Below, in pieces: positions 34,129-43,493 of a stretch of 64,000 bases of DNA. Every line of letters starts with the position of its first letter. The stretch's first letter is position 1. Below the pieces are notes generated by a model. That model was not told where the DNA came from. It saw nothing but the letters and a program-made list of their open reading frames with translations, and did no database searches. Origin of the DNA: Chrysoporthe austroafricana (Eukaryota > Ascomycota > Sordariomycetes > Diaporthales > Cryphonectriaceae); NCBI GenBank assembly GCA_001051155.2, contig JYIP02000005.1, positions 3,720,001-3,784,000 on the forward strand, written 5' to 3'. Both the position numbers and the translations under genes were made by a program.

Positions 34129-35352
34129 TCAGGAAGTGAAATTTCGAGACCGCTGCTCCGAAGGCTTATACGGCGAATATGTGGAAGATGGATATCTCGC
34201 CAGCACCGAGGACTTCGCGGAGGCTGGCCTCGACGGTTCCGTCGCATCGAGCTCTGCCACCACCCCGAGTGGCGATGATTGCTGGTGGGTGGTCGCGTAC
34301 GGCGGCGCATGAGCATACTGGTCCCGGCGCAAGAACTGCTGCGGGTCTGCCCAGCGCTGCTGCTGTCTGTGTTCCGGGCTGCCATCCAGCGATGGCGACG
34401 GCATGACTCCCAGCATGTTACTGTTCGCCGACGCTATGGATGTCTGTCGAGTGAAGGCTTCCGAGGATGGCGATGAGTGTGTGGAGTACGACGCCTCGTA
34501 GCCCGATCCCGGCGATTTGCTGGAGATTGTGTAATATCGCAGCTCGTTAGAGGCAATTGGCGGCGGCGGAGGCGGAGGCGGCGGCGGCGGCGGGGTGCGC
34601 AGTATGCGATTGGGGTCTGGAGGAGCAGTCAGTAGCTGTCTTGACGGTGCACTGGCAGAAGGCATCATACCATAGTACTGGTACGAGCCCTTTGGGTCGT
34701 CGTTCATCATCGCGCTCGGCTTCGGCGGCGAGGACCCCCTGAACACCACCCCTTTCCTGTCTCTGAAGAACCGCTTGGCAAGGAAGAAGAGCGCCGCAGC
34801 CAGGGCGACAGCCGCAACCGCGCATCCTACGCCGATTCCTGCTTTCGCACCGGTCGACAAGCCTGAGGGAGTGCTGCCCGGAGGACTCGCTACGCCGGTC
34901 GCCATTGTGCTCACGCTGGTGGTGGACGCCGGGGCCGTCGAGCTCACGCTCGCGCTGCTGGCGCTCGCCGTCTTGGTGGCCGCGCCCGTTGCCGTCAGAA
35001 ACACCGCGGCGGCACTATTGGTATCCGACAGCCGCGCGGGCACCAGGTCCGAGCTGGGGCAGCCGGTGGTGGCATTGCACGCGTTGCTCGAGCAGCATCC
35101 CAGGAACGGCTCCGTCCCCCCCGTGCACGTGTACCACCGCGCGGTAGAGGAGCACGACTGGGTCCCGATCTCGGCGTAGTCTGTCTTGTTGAAGCTGGCT
35201 TCCCGCAGGTTGGCCTGGGGGCACTCGCCCTGCCCGCCGGCGCACGGGTCGCTCGTGCAGCAGCCCAGGAACTGCGTTGTGTTGCCTTGGCATATGTAGA
35301 ACGAGCCGCCGCTGGGGCAGGAGAGGCCGAGGGAAGCGATGGGGTTAGACAT
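34129..35352 (-). CDS. Single-pass membrane protein with duplicated cysteine module
   Basis: 407-aa single-exon ORF. Residues 12-44 and 67-98 are two copies of one module, C-x8-C-x9-CC-x4-C-x(5,6)-C, with shared text such as FLGCC. A Ser/Thr/Ala-rich stalk follows (about 105-168), then one transmembrane helix (about 170-193, AGIGVGCAVAAVALAAALFF), a basic stop-transfer cluster (AKRFFRDRK) and a long cytoplasmic tail with a run of 12 prolines and many Ser/Pro/Tyr residues. No N-terminal signal peptide is apparent; the chain begins MSNPIASLGLSCPSGG. The predicted topology is therefore reverse signal-anchor (N-terminus outside). The layout resembles fungal wall-stress sensors in general shape (ectodomain, Ser/Thr stalk, TM, signalling tail) but is not a WSC domain. 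The function is unknown. Confidence 0.8.
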   Translation of the reverse strand: MSNPIASLGLSCPSGGSFYICQGNTTQFLGCCTSDPCAGGQGECPQANLREASFNKTDYAEIGTQSCSSTARWYTCTGGTEPFLGCCSSNACNATTGCPSSDLVPARLSDTNSAAAVFLTATGAATKTASASSASVSSTAPASTTSVSTMATGVASPPGSTPSGLSTGAKAGIGVGCAVAAVALAAALFFLAKRFFRDRKGVVFRGSSPPKPSAMMNDDPKGSYQYYGMMPSASAPSRQLLTAPPDPNRILRTPPPPPPPPPPPPIASNELRYYTISSKSPGSGYEASYSTHSSPSSEAFTRQTSIASANSNMLGVMPSPSLDGSPEHRQQQRWADPQQFLRRDQYAHAPPYATTHQQSSPLGVVAELDATEPSRPASAKSSVLARYPSSTYSPYKPSEQRSRNFTS

Positions 35353-36285
35353 TGTCGCGGAGCCCCTGACAGAGTAATGTATATGTGCGTTGGGGGGCGT
35401 CTAGGCCGCGATCTGTGAGACCCGTGAGGCTCAAGAAGAGAGCTCGAGGCTCGAGCTGAAGATGAGAACAATGAGACTATCTGCACAATTATACTTGATT
35501 GCTGGATGAATTCAAGGCGGCCCGGCGAGGAGATCAGCAGGTTCATATGCCGTGGGAGGTCAAATGATCAAACTTAAGAATAGAAGGGCAGCACAAAGAA
35601 GACGGGAATCAGGAACCAGAGTACAAAGGGAAATAATCAGACGCATACACACTCTCTACACCCCCCTCCCCCCAACACCTCTCTTTTGTCTCTGTTCACG
35701 AGCGCTCTTTGACTCAAGGCCCAATGTGCAGCCCGGGACTGATGCCGTTGGGACTCCTCGTCTGCGGCAGAGATTGCAGCCCGCAGGTTAGTTACTTGTG
35801 TCGCAACCGCGCTTAATAGCTGCCCTCGCGGCTGCGCCTCTTGTTTGATCGAGGACCCAACATGCATAGCTGAGGCACACGCGACATACTGAGATGCTCC
35901 TGTCCCGACATTCAGGTTAGGTCCCGGGACACAGCGGAGCTGTGCTCCTATTTGGGCCTGGGGAACTGCAACCGTCTGTATGACTGGACGGAATAGTGGT
36001 AGCGATGGTCGACGTTGGTTCCTTATGCAGGTGTTGGTGATGGACTGATTCAGTACGGCTGCATTAGGCAAGTGACGTGGTGCGTCGTAGATAGTAACTA
36101 TATGACCTGTCACAGGAGCGCTCATCTTCATATACTTTGACAGGATATGATCTCCCGCTGCAGACGAGGTTCGGTCACGCAGTGTTTGGATCGTGGTATC
36201 ATTTCAAGAGCTGAACCGCTACGCCAATCACTTCCGCTTGAAACCTCCTCAGCCACTACCAATAACATATGGCATTCCATCACGG
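35353..36285. other. Intergenic region
   Basis: About 0.9 kb between the start of the membrane-protein gene and the stop of sec10. Short frames on the minus strand (35637-36131) have no recognised domain. It probably contains the membrane-protein promoter and the sec10 3' UTR. Confidence 0.5.
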
Positions 36286-38939
36286 CTACAGCCCATTAAG
36301 CACACTCTGCACACCCACACTCCCCGCGTCCTCCCTCTTCGCCACAAAAGCCTTAAAGTCCGCCTTGGTCAACTTCTTTCCGCCCGCCGCCCCTGGGCCT
36401 GTAGTCAGGTTGCGTGACTTTTCCCGCAGAGCCTCTGCGCCGATCATGAACAGGTAGCCGATCTCGGGCAGCAGATCAAGGAAGCTCTTGACATCATTGC
36501 TCAGCGGCCACTCCTTCAGCGTCGAGACGTACCTGTTGATGTCCTTAGTCACCATCAGGCCGCCTGTCGCGTTGACAGAGAACTTCTTGAAGTGCTCAAA
36601 GAGCAGGCGGTGCAGGGAGAGCGCGAGCTCGCTGCTGAACAGCTCGAGGTTGTGGCCGTCGATAGCCTGCTTGGCTACGATGATGACGCGCTTGAGGAAG
36701 CTGCAGATCGTCTGGCAGGTTGGTGTCTGCAGAAGCTCGGCCATGGCTTCAAGCTCGTTGTCTTTCATCCTAAAGTCCGTCTTCTTTTGTGTAGCGAGAG
36801 TCCTTGATACCCAGTTGACCACAACGTCGATAGAACTTTTGACAACATTGTTCGTTTTCCTCTCTATTGACTCCATGCCCATCTTCGCTTGGGCTTCCAT
36901 GCTCCGGCGTACGGTCGCGTTGCCCTCTGCCAGCCTAATCATGACGGTCTGTATAAATCGTGACATGATGTTGGCGATCGTAGTTGCTGGGCGCAGCGAA
37001 GGCAGGTACGTGAGATCAGGCTCGACTTTTGAGTTCTCTTGCGACGTCGATGTATCGAGCGCAGCGTCTAGCGATGTCTCAATGTAGACCTGACCCATGC
37101 TAGTCAGGAGAAGATTGAGGAGACTGTTGACATCCTTGGCGGTGTCAGATGGAGCTCCAAGTTCCAGCGTCCTTCGAACGCTTTCTGCAAGCCATTTCAT
37201 CATCCTCTGTGCGACCTGGACACTCAGCACACCGTCCTCTTCGGAAACCTCGATATCGTTCTTATCGCCGCTGTTGTCCTTAACTCCAGCAACTCGCAAC
37301 ATCATGGCCTTCTGAGTCGGTGTCAGATCGGAAGAATCAAGGCGCTCCAGATAAGCCTCTTTGGCTGATGTCAGGAGCTGGGAGCCCTGTTGGGCGATAG
37401 CTGCCATGAAGCCCGTCGGTGCCTTCTTCCGCCTCGAATGGAATATAGTGTACTTGAACAGCAGCGAGCTGTATAATTCTTCCAGGTTCCTGCGTTCCCT
37501 GTCGATGTATGAATTTCCTACCAGATATGGGACAAACAACTCGTCTATCTGCTGATCCAGCGTCTGGGATATCTGCGCCGAGCAGGGTTCTGGATGCTCG
37601 GTCAGCCCATGTGTCTTGAGGTCTTCGATGAGTTGGCCGATGTATGTTCTCGCCGCGTGCAGTGTCCGCAAGAATGCTAGAGACGAGACGGAGTCTGCCT
37701 TCTCGAGGGTTCTCTCGAGCCGCTGTTGGATCGATTGTTGAAACACTCTTTGGATGAACTTGATCAAGACCGTTTCTGCGAAGGGGAAGGCCTGCTTGAT
37801 GATGAAGGACTCTTCCTGCATGATAACCCTAACTTCATCAACCAGAGATTGTAAGCTCTGCTCGACTCCTGGCGGCTCCTTGTCTGGATCGGCAAGTTGT
37901 TCCCAGCTTTCATCATCGCCTGTAACCTCGTCCGCGAGCAGCTGATTCCTGTTGATGAAGAAGTCGTGCTGATTCACAAACGTGGCTATGACACTGGAAC
38001 CGCCGTTGAAGTCGTGTAAGACCTTTGCGCACTGCATCATATCCGGGAAGTTTTGGGCCCGGTAGCTCCTGTTGAACTGTTCAAGCAGGTCCTGCTCCAG
38101 GACCTCGCAGTATTTCTCCAGAACCTCGCGGGTATTGTGTTTTCTGCTGACTCCAGTGACGCCGTTCGTCACACCGTTGCGCCGGGAGGACCCGTTCGCC
38201 TGTCCCCACGATGTAGGATCCAGTCTCTGGCTGATGCGCATCAGCTGCCGCGCGATGGTGGCGCACCGGACCTTGTTCTCAGCACCACCCTGCCTCTTCA
38301 TCTCCTCCAGTGATGTCAGTTGGCCGTTCTCGGAGACCTCGTTCCAGCATCGTATCAGGAAGTTGGCGTCCAGCGCCCTCCTGCGCTTCCTGTCCAGCTC
38401 TTCGAGGTTCTCGCCGATCTGTACTGCGATGTTGCCACCAGCATCATTCCGGCCGTTCCTGTCATGACCGTTGACCCCGTTCGGATGGTTTAATGCGAGG
38501 TCGAGTGCTTCGAATTGTTGCATCGATTCGTCGAGCTTGCGGCCGAGGACATCCAGAGTCCTGTCATGCTGTGTCTCTGCTCGTCGCACTTCAGCTTGTA
38601 GGCCTGATTCCTCCTCTTCTAGCTTCTCGGACAGGGCGGCCAACTGAGCCAATGCATCTATGACCAAAGCCATCGTCAGCAAGGAATACTGATGTAGCTG
38701 AACAGCATGATCGAACACGTACTCTCAAAAGTCCTTATCAACGGCTTGGGATCGAACGCTGCTTGTACCGCTGGCGCGGATCGACGATTGACTGGGATGG
38801 CGCTCTCCGCCAACTCATCTACAAAGTCTCGTGTGATGAAATCTCTGGTTGAGAAGTCCTCCTCTGAGAAACTTGGTCCCTGGGGAAACAAGGCCCTCGA
38901 CCCTATCATAGATTCTGCCCTGTCCTGCCTGCTCGACAT
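36286..38939 (-). CDS. sec10: Exocyst complex component Sec10
   Basis: Subunit of the exocyst, which tethers secretory vesicles to the plasma membrane at sites of polarised growth such as the hyphal tip. Exons 38723-38939 and 36286-38657, intron 65 nt (GTACGT...CATAG), 862 aa. The first exon holds FSEEDFSTRDFITRDFVDEL and FDPKPLIRTFE, typical of fungal Sec10 N-termini. The junction continues NALAQLAALSEKLEEEESGL, a coiled coil, followed by ANFLIRCWNEVSE and CATIARQLMRISQRLDP. The rest is helical (CATCHR-type fold). It starts on the opposite strand 505 bp from nus1. Confidence 0.93.
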
Positions 38940-39444
38940 TGTCGGCGCTGCCGGCCCGAAGGGCGCAATCTTCGGAAGGAGGTTTCAATTAGGACATAGA
39001 TTTGACTTCTATGAATAGGAGAATTGATCCTGCAGCTCCCGTGAGGTGTTGTTGTAGCTCGTTGAATGCACTTGATCAGAGGTTGCTGGGAAGGTTTTAG
39101 GGGACGTTTCGCGATCCTGGGGAAGAGAACCCGGTGAGGCTAGGGACCCCCCAACGGGAGTTAACCCCCCAGTGACGACAGCCGAGAGCCAGGCACCAGC
39201 GCAGCAGAGACAGGCGATGCGGAATATTTCCCGAAGCAGGACAACAATCTAAATTCGCCGCCTTCAGTGCCACGCCATGCCACCTCTACAGACTTCATAG
39301 CGAGCTTGATTTTTCGACGAAGTTGCGTGTGCATTTCGGCAGACCGTTTTCTGCTAAGCCTCATCTCTATGTTGTCGCTGTGAGGAGCTCAGACCTTCCC
39401 GATCAACACATTCTGAGGTCTCGCTCACAGACCGCGTTATCACC
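38940..39444. promoter_or_regulatory. Divergent promoter region of sec10 and nus1
   Basis: 505 bp between the two start codons, so both promoters and leaders lie here. A C/G-run pair (GGGACCCCCCAAC at about 39142-39154) is visible. No TATA box was convincing. Confidence 0.55.
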
Positions 39445-40556
39445 ATGTCTTTCCGCTCCAAAGCAACAGAATTGTACCGGCGCGACGAGAAGGCTGGTGG
39501 GAAGCTTCTCACGCGAGAGGAGAGGCTAAAGCTTCTGGAGGTAAGCTCAGAGCTCTGGCCGCCCTACCTAGGAGTGTAAATAAGCTGACCAGAACAAAGC
39601 CATACCTGCCCCCCACGAAAGCCGAGCAGGAAAAGACTGAGCGCCCTCGAGGCTGGCGACCTACCTTTGGCATCCGAAAGTTCCTCAAGTCGCAACTACA
39701 CCTCCTAGTCTTCACAGTCATACATGCAATCTTCTCCATATACATCCGAACCCGACAAGCCTACCATGTTGTCCGCGACCGCATATTCTCTATCTTCTAC
39801 TACCACCACCGCGATCCTGCCATGATACAAAAGGACGTCAAGAGACTGGAAAGGTTACCCAAGATCCTAAGTGTCATATTGAAGCTGGAGGATGACGGCA
39901 AGGGAGGCGCCGAGCTCGAGCGGCTGGTGAACGAGGTGGCGGAGATCTCGGCATGGTGCGCATGCGCCGGCATACCTGTGCTGAACGTCTACGAGAAGAC
40001 AGGTGCGTATTCTTCTTTTCCTTTTCAAAAGCTGTAGCAGAGTGCCCTAATAACATTATTTTCAGGATTACTGAAACAGTATCTTCCCGAGATACACCGA
40101 GCGATCTCCCAGAACCTCAAGTCGTACTTCGGCAAGCAACATCCAACGCTGGCGTTATGCGCACCTCACGTAGAATCGATAGAGTCACCAGCATCGGGAG
40201 CTGGATATGGGAGAGATGGGCCAGGCCACCTCCTGGTCAGGCTAGTGTCATATGAAGACGGACGGGACTCCCTGGTCGACCTCACCAAGACACTGGCGGA
40301 GATGGCGCAGAGGAATAAGGTCGACCCTGCGCATATCGACTCGAGTCTCCTTGATGAGGAGCTGAAGGAGATTGTCATGGAGGAGTCGGAGCTACTGATC
40401 ATCTTCGGCCCCTATGTCGAGTTCCAGGGATATCCGCCCTGGCACCTTCACATCACTGAGGTATTCCACGTGCCAGACAATGAGGGCGTGGGGTACCAAG
40501 TCTTCTACAGCGGCCTGTGCAAATACGCCAATGCGCAGTTCAGATGGGGCCGATAG
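39445..40556 (+). CDS. nus1: Dehydrodolichyl diphosphate synthase complex subunit Nus1
   Basis: Non-catalytic partner of cis-prenyltransferase in the ER membrane, needed to make dolichol for protein glycosylation. Exons 39445-39540, 39585-40002 and 40066-40556; introns 44 and 63 nt; 334 aa. A transmembrane segment lies at about residues 67-85 (LHLLVFTVIHAIFSIYI). The cis-prenyltransferase-like fold follows (RLPKILSVILKLEDDGKG, EISAWCACAGIPVLNVYEKT, DPAHIDSSLL, PPWHLHITEVFHV), and the protein ends FRWGR, which contains the C-terminal RxG motif of this family. The first intron is unusually short; its acceptor (AATAAG at 39584) was chosen because it alone keeps the frame, so that junction is the least certain part. 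Confidence 0.9.
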
Positions 40557-40624
40557 TTGAGGCCTTCAAACATGTTGGAGCTGTTGTATAGGTTCAAGGC
40601 ATGAGAAAATGGAAAGCCAAGGGA

Positions 40625-40630
40625 AATAAA
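40625..40630 (+). terminator. Possible polyadenylation signal of nus1
   Basis: AATAAA lies 69 nt after the nus1 stop codon and 43 nt before the stop codon of the convergent AlkB gene, so the two 3' UTRs probably overlap. The site is a consensus match only. Confidence 0.35.
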
Positions 40631-40672
40631 TCATTAGCAGCATAGGCGGTTTTTCGGCTATTATACCCCAAA

Positions 40673-41698
40673 TCAAGGATTCCAGATCTGCATCTCGCGG
40701 GCGTCCTCGTTCCACTTATATACTGGGCCCGTACCGACATTATAATTATAATAATTGTCAGTTCCACCCTTTACCATAGCCCTTCGAAAAGTGATATTGA
40801 TCCTTCCGCTAGGATCATTCTTCCCAGTCCTCTTTGGGATCGAATGAAGCCAGCACGACTGCGTCTTGCCTCTCATGAGGATCATGTCTCCACTCCCGAG
40901 AGGCAGCTTCAACGGCTTCGCCTCCGGAGCGCCGGCCAGCTGCCCACCCGCAGAAACAGGCTTGTGCCTCATCAGGAAATCCCTTCTCGCCCCAAACGAG
41001 AACGACGCAATAGCAGGTTCTGGGCCCAGGAACCTCTCGTCATCGCTATGATATGAGATGCTGTCCGCCCCAGACGCATAGTAGTTCACGAGGCAAAAGT
41101 TGAACTCGCAGCCCGCCGCCGCCTCGATCGACCTCCGTAGGTCATCCAGGCACTTTGGGATCGGGCGTGGAGCGTACCGAGCATACGCGCTCGCGGGGAC
41201 CTTGAGTCCCGTCTTGGCGTCGACGATGGTCTCGCCGTCCTCGGAGAAGCGTGACGTCTCGTCCAACCCGAAGACGGTGGTGTACCGCGGGGTGTTGATG
41301 TTAGTCTCGATGCTACCACGCTTAATGGTGTATTTTACGCGGTAGAAGGGAAGTTGTGACCGAAGGAATGTGAAAACATCTTTGGAGAGGTAAGTCGGGA
41401 CGTAAGGCTCGAAGTATAGAAGGTCCAGGTCGGGCTGGTCGTTGATGACGCGCCCTTCCACTGCCGGGAGCGACGAGAGGTCCTTTGAGATGTGTTTTGG
41501 GAAATCCGGTATTGGGAAAGGGTATTTGGTGTGAGTCGAGTTCGAAGCCTAAGAGTATCCATATTAGACGTATGAGGCCTGAGTTCGCATAGTTTATGTG
41601 TAGATTCATACAAGCTTCTCATCTTCCTGAACCTCTTCCACCTTACGTTGCTTGGTCGGTGGTGCGAAGAACGCATCGAGTGTCCGCTTTTTTGACAT
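40673..41698 (-). CDS. AlkB-like Fe(II)/2-oxoglutarate dioxygenase (ALKBH2/3 type)
   Basis: Predicted oxidative demethylase that repairs N1-methyladenine and N3-methylcytosine in DNA or RNA. Exons 41612-41698 and 40673-41548, intron 63 nt, 320 aa. The metal-binding triad fits H196 and D198 in SYHSDDERFLG and H264 in CWLHSIPKR; the 2-oxoglutarate-binding arginines fit R278 and R284 in GRINITFRR. A nucleotide-recognition-lid-like segment RGSIETNINTPRYTTVFG precedes the core. The N-terminus MSKKRTLDAFFAPPTKQRKV has a PCNA-interacting-peptide-like KRTLDAFF and a basic, nuclear-localisation-like stretch, which supports a nuclear, replication-linked role. It converges with nus1 (116 bp between stops) and diverges from trm5 across 127 bp. 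Confidence 0.92.
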
Positions 41699-41825
41699 GT
41701 TCTTGTCAGACACGAAAGCTCTGCCTGTGAATAAAACAGTTCTATTCGCAAGAGCATATGTAAACCTCATATTCTAATGAGTTGTTGTCTCGTTGAATTT
41801 GGTCGTGACATCACCAGTTTGATAG
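41699..41825. promoter_or_regulatory. 127-bp bidirectional promoter between the AlkB-like gene and trm5
   Basis: The only DNA between two divergent start codons. Both transcripts must begin here or further inside the opposite gene. It is clearly more AT-rich than the flanking coding DNA (AATAAAACAGTTCTATTCGC, then AACCTCATATTCTAATGAG). No classical TATA box in the right place was found. If trm5 uses a downstream ATG, the spacer is effectively longer. Confidence 0.6.
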
Positions 41826-43493
41826 ATGTTAGTGTCAGCCTTGCACCTGCGCCACACCTTGACCCACTTAAACTTTCGAATGCCACCCAGCGTTTACAGC
41901 CTCGCCAAAATGTTCAAATTCTCCACTGAAACTCACCACCGAGAGACTAACATCATGAATCTCATCACAACGACCGCCGAGAATCATTTGAACGCGTCAA
42001 CTTCGCAGCAAGAAGAGATAATGAATCTCTTGCGGCCCCCAGTGCTCAAGCCTAGCACCGTCCTCAACAAGGCCGCCTTCACCAAGAGGCTTAATCTGGC
42101 GGCCGCCACGGTGCACGACAACAAGAACATCACACGGATCCGACAGACCCTCTCCAAGAACTCAGACGTACTCGCCCTGGAACGGATCTCCACCGTTGTC
42201 CCGGACCCAGATTCCTCCCTTGCTGCAAAGGGCCGCAAGGCCCTGCTCCTCAGCCCCAGCATCTCCCCGGCAAAGCCCGAGACATGGGGGCCTGTGATCT
42301 CGGAGCTGGTGAAGCAAGACGAGATCGGCGTCGTCCCGTACGAGCTGCAGCTGGACTATGACTACTGGACGTACCGGGACGTGATGACGGCGCAGCTGCC
42401 GCCGGAGCTTCACGATGACATCCCGGCCGGGTTCAACACGGCGGGGCATGTTGCGCATCTCAACCTGAGGGACCAGCACCTCCCCTACAAGCAGCTGATC
42501 GGCCAGGTGCTGATCGAGAAGAATCAGCACATAAGCACGGTCATCAACAAGATTGACAACGTGGGCACTGAGTCTGAGTTCAGAACGTTCGGCTACGAGG
42601 TCCTCGCGGGCTCGGACGACCTGAACGTCGAGGTGAACGAGAATGGATGTGTGTTCAAGTTTGACTACTCCAAGGTCTACTGGAACAGTAAGCTGGAGAA
42701 GGAACATACGAGGCTGATCAGGATGTTTAAGCCTGGTGAGGTCGTGTGTGATGTGATGGCTGGTATTGGACCGTTCGCCGTGCCGGCTGGGAAGAGAGGG
42801 GTGTTTGTCTGGGCGAATGACTACAACCCAGAGAGCTACAGATATCTCCAGGATGCTATCGCCCGGAACAAGGTGAGCACGTTCTGCGCATCACACACAT
42901 ACGCCGAGCCAAAGAACTGACTCCGACCACAGGTCACCCCGTTCGTCCGACCCTTCAACAGGGATGGCCGCGTCTTCATCCATGAAGCCGCCGACAGCGT
43001 CCTTGCAGCCAACAAAGCCGGCGAGACAGTCACGATCCCCTCCAAGCAAAAGGTCTCACGCAGCAATCCAGACACGAAACGGGCCCCGCCAACCGTCGTC
43101 CCCATCCCTGCGACGGTCTCCCACTTCGTGATGAACCTGCCGGCATCTGCAATAGAGTTCCTCCCTCACTTCCGGGGCCTGTACGCTGGACACGAGGACC
43201 TGTTCGCGCCGCACACGGGCACGAAGCTGCCCGTGGTACACGTCCACTGCTTCGCCCTCAAGAGCGACGACGACGTGCCGCGGATCGACGTCGCAGAGAG
43301 GGTGTCGAAGGAGCTGGGGGCCACGGTGGTCTGGGACGGGGTGAAGGACACGCCCGGTGGGAAGGCTGGCGAGGGGGAGCTGGAGGAGGGCAAGGTCGCC
43401 GTGCATCTTGTCCGGGACGTAGCGCCGGCGAAGAGCATGTACTGCGCGAGCTTCAGGCTGCCGGCGGAGGTGGCTTTCGCTCCGAGGAAGTAA
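41826..43493 (+). CDS. trm5: tRNA (guanine-N1)-methyltransferase Trm5
   Basis: Class I methyltransferase that uses SAM to make m1G at position 37 of tRNAs, preventing frameshifts; it is found in cytosol/nucleus and mitochondria. Exons 41826-42872 and 42933-43493, intron 60 nt, 535 aa from the first ATG. Family text: LRPPVLKPSTVLNKAAF, EVVCDVMAGIGPFAVPAG (SAM-binding loop), VFVWANDYNPESYRYL, HFVMNLPASAIEFL (the NLPA catalytic motif) and the C-terminal VVHVHCFALK. Several in-frame ATGs lie upstream of the family start: codons 1, 19, 29, 44 and 66. The first 65 residues (MLVSALHLRHTLTHLNFRMP, etc.) are rich in Arg, His, Leu and Ser and poor in acid, like a mitochondrial presequence. Initiation at codon 66 would give a 470-aa cytosolic form. 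Confidence 0.94.
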
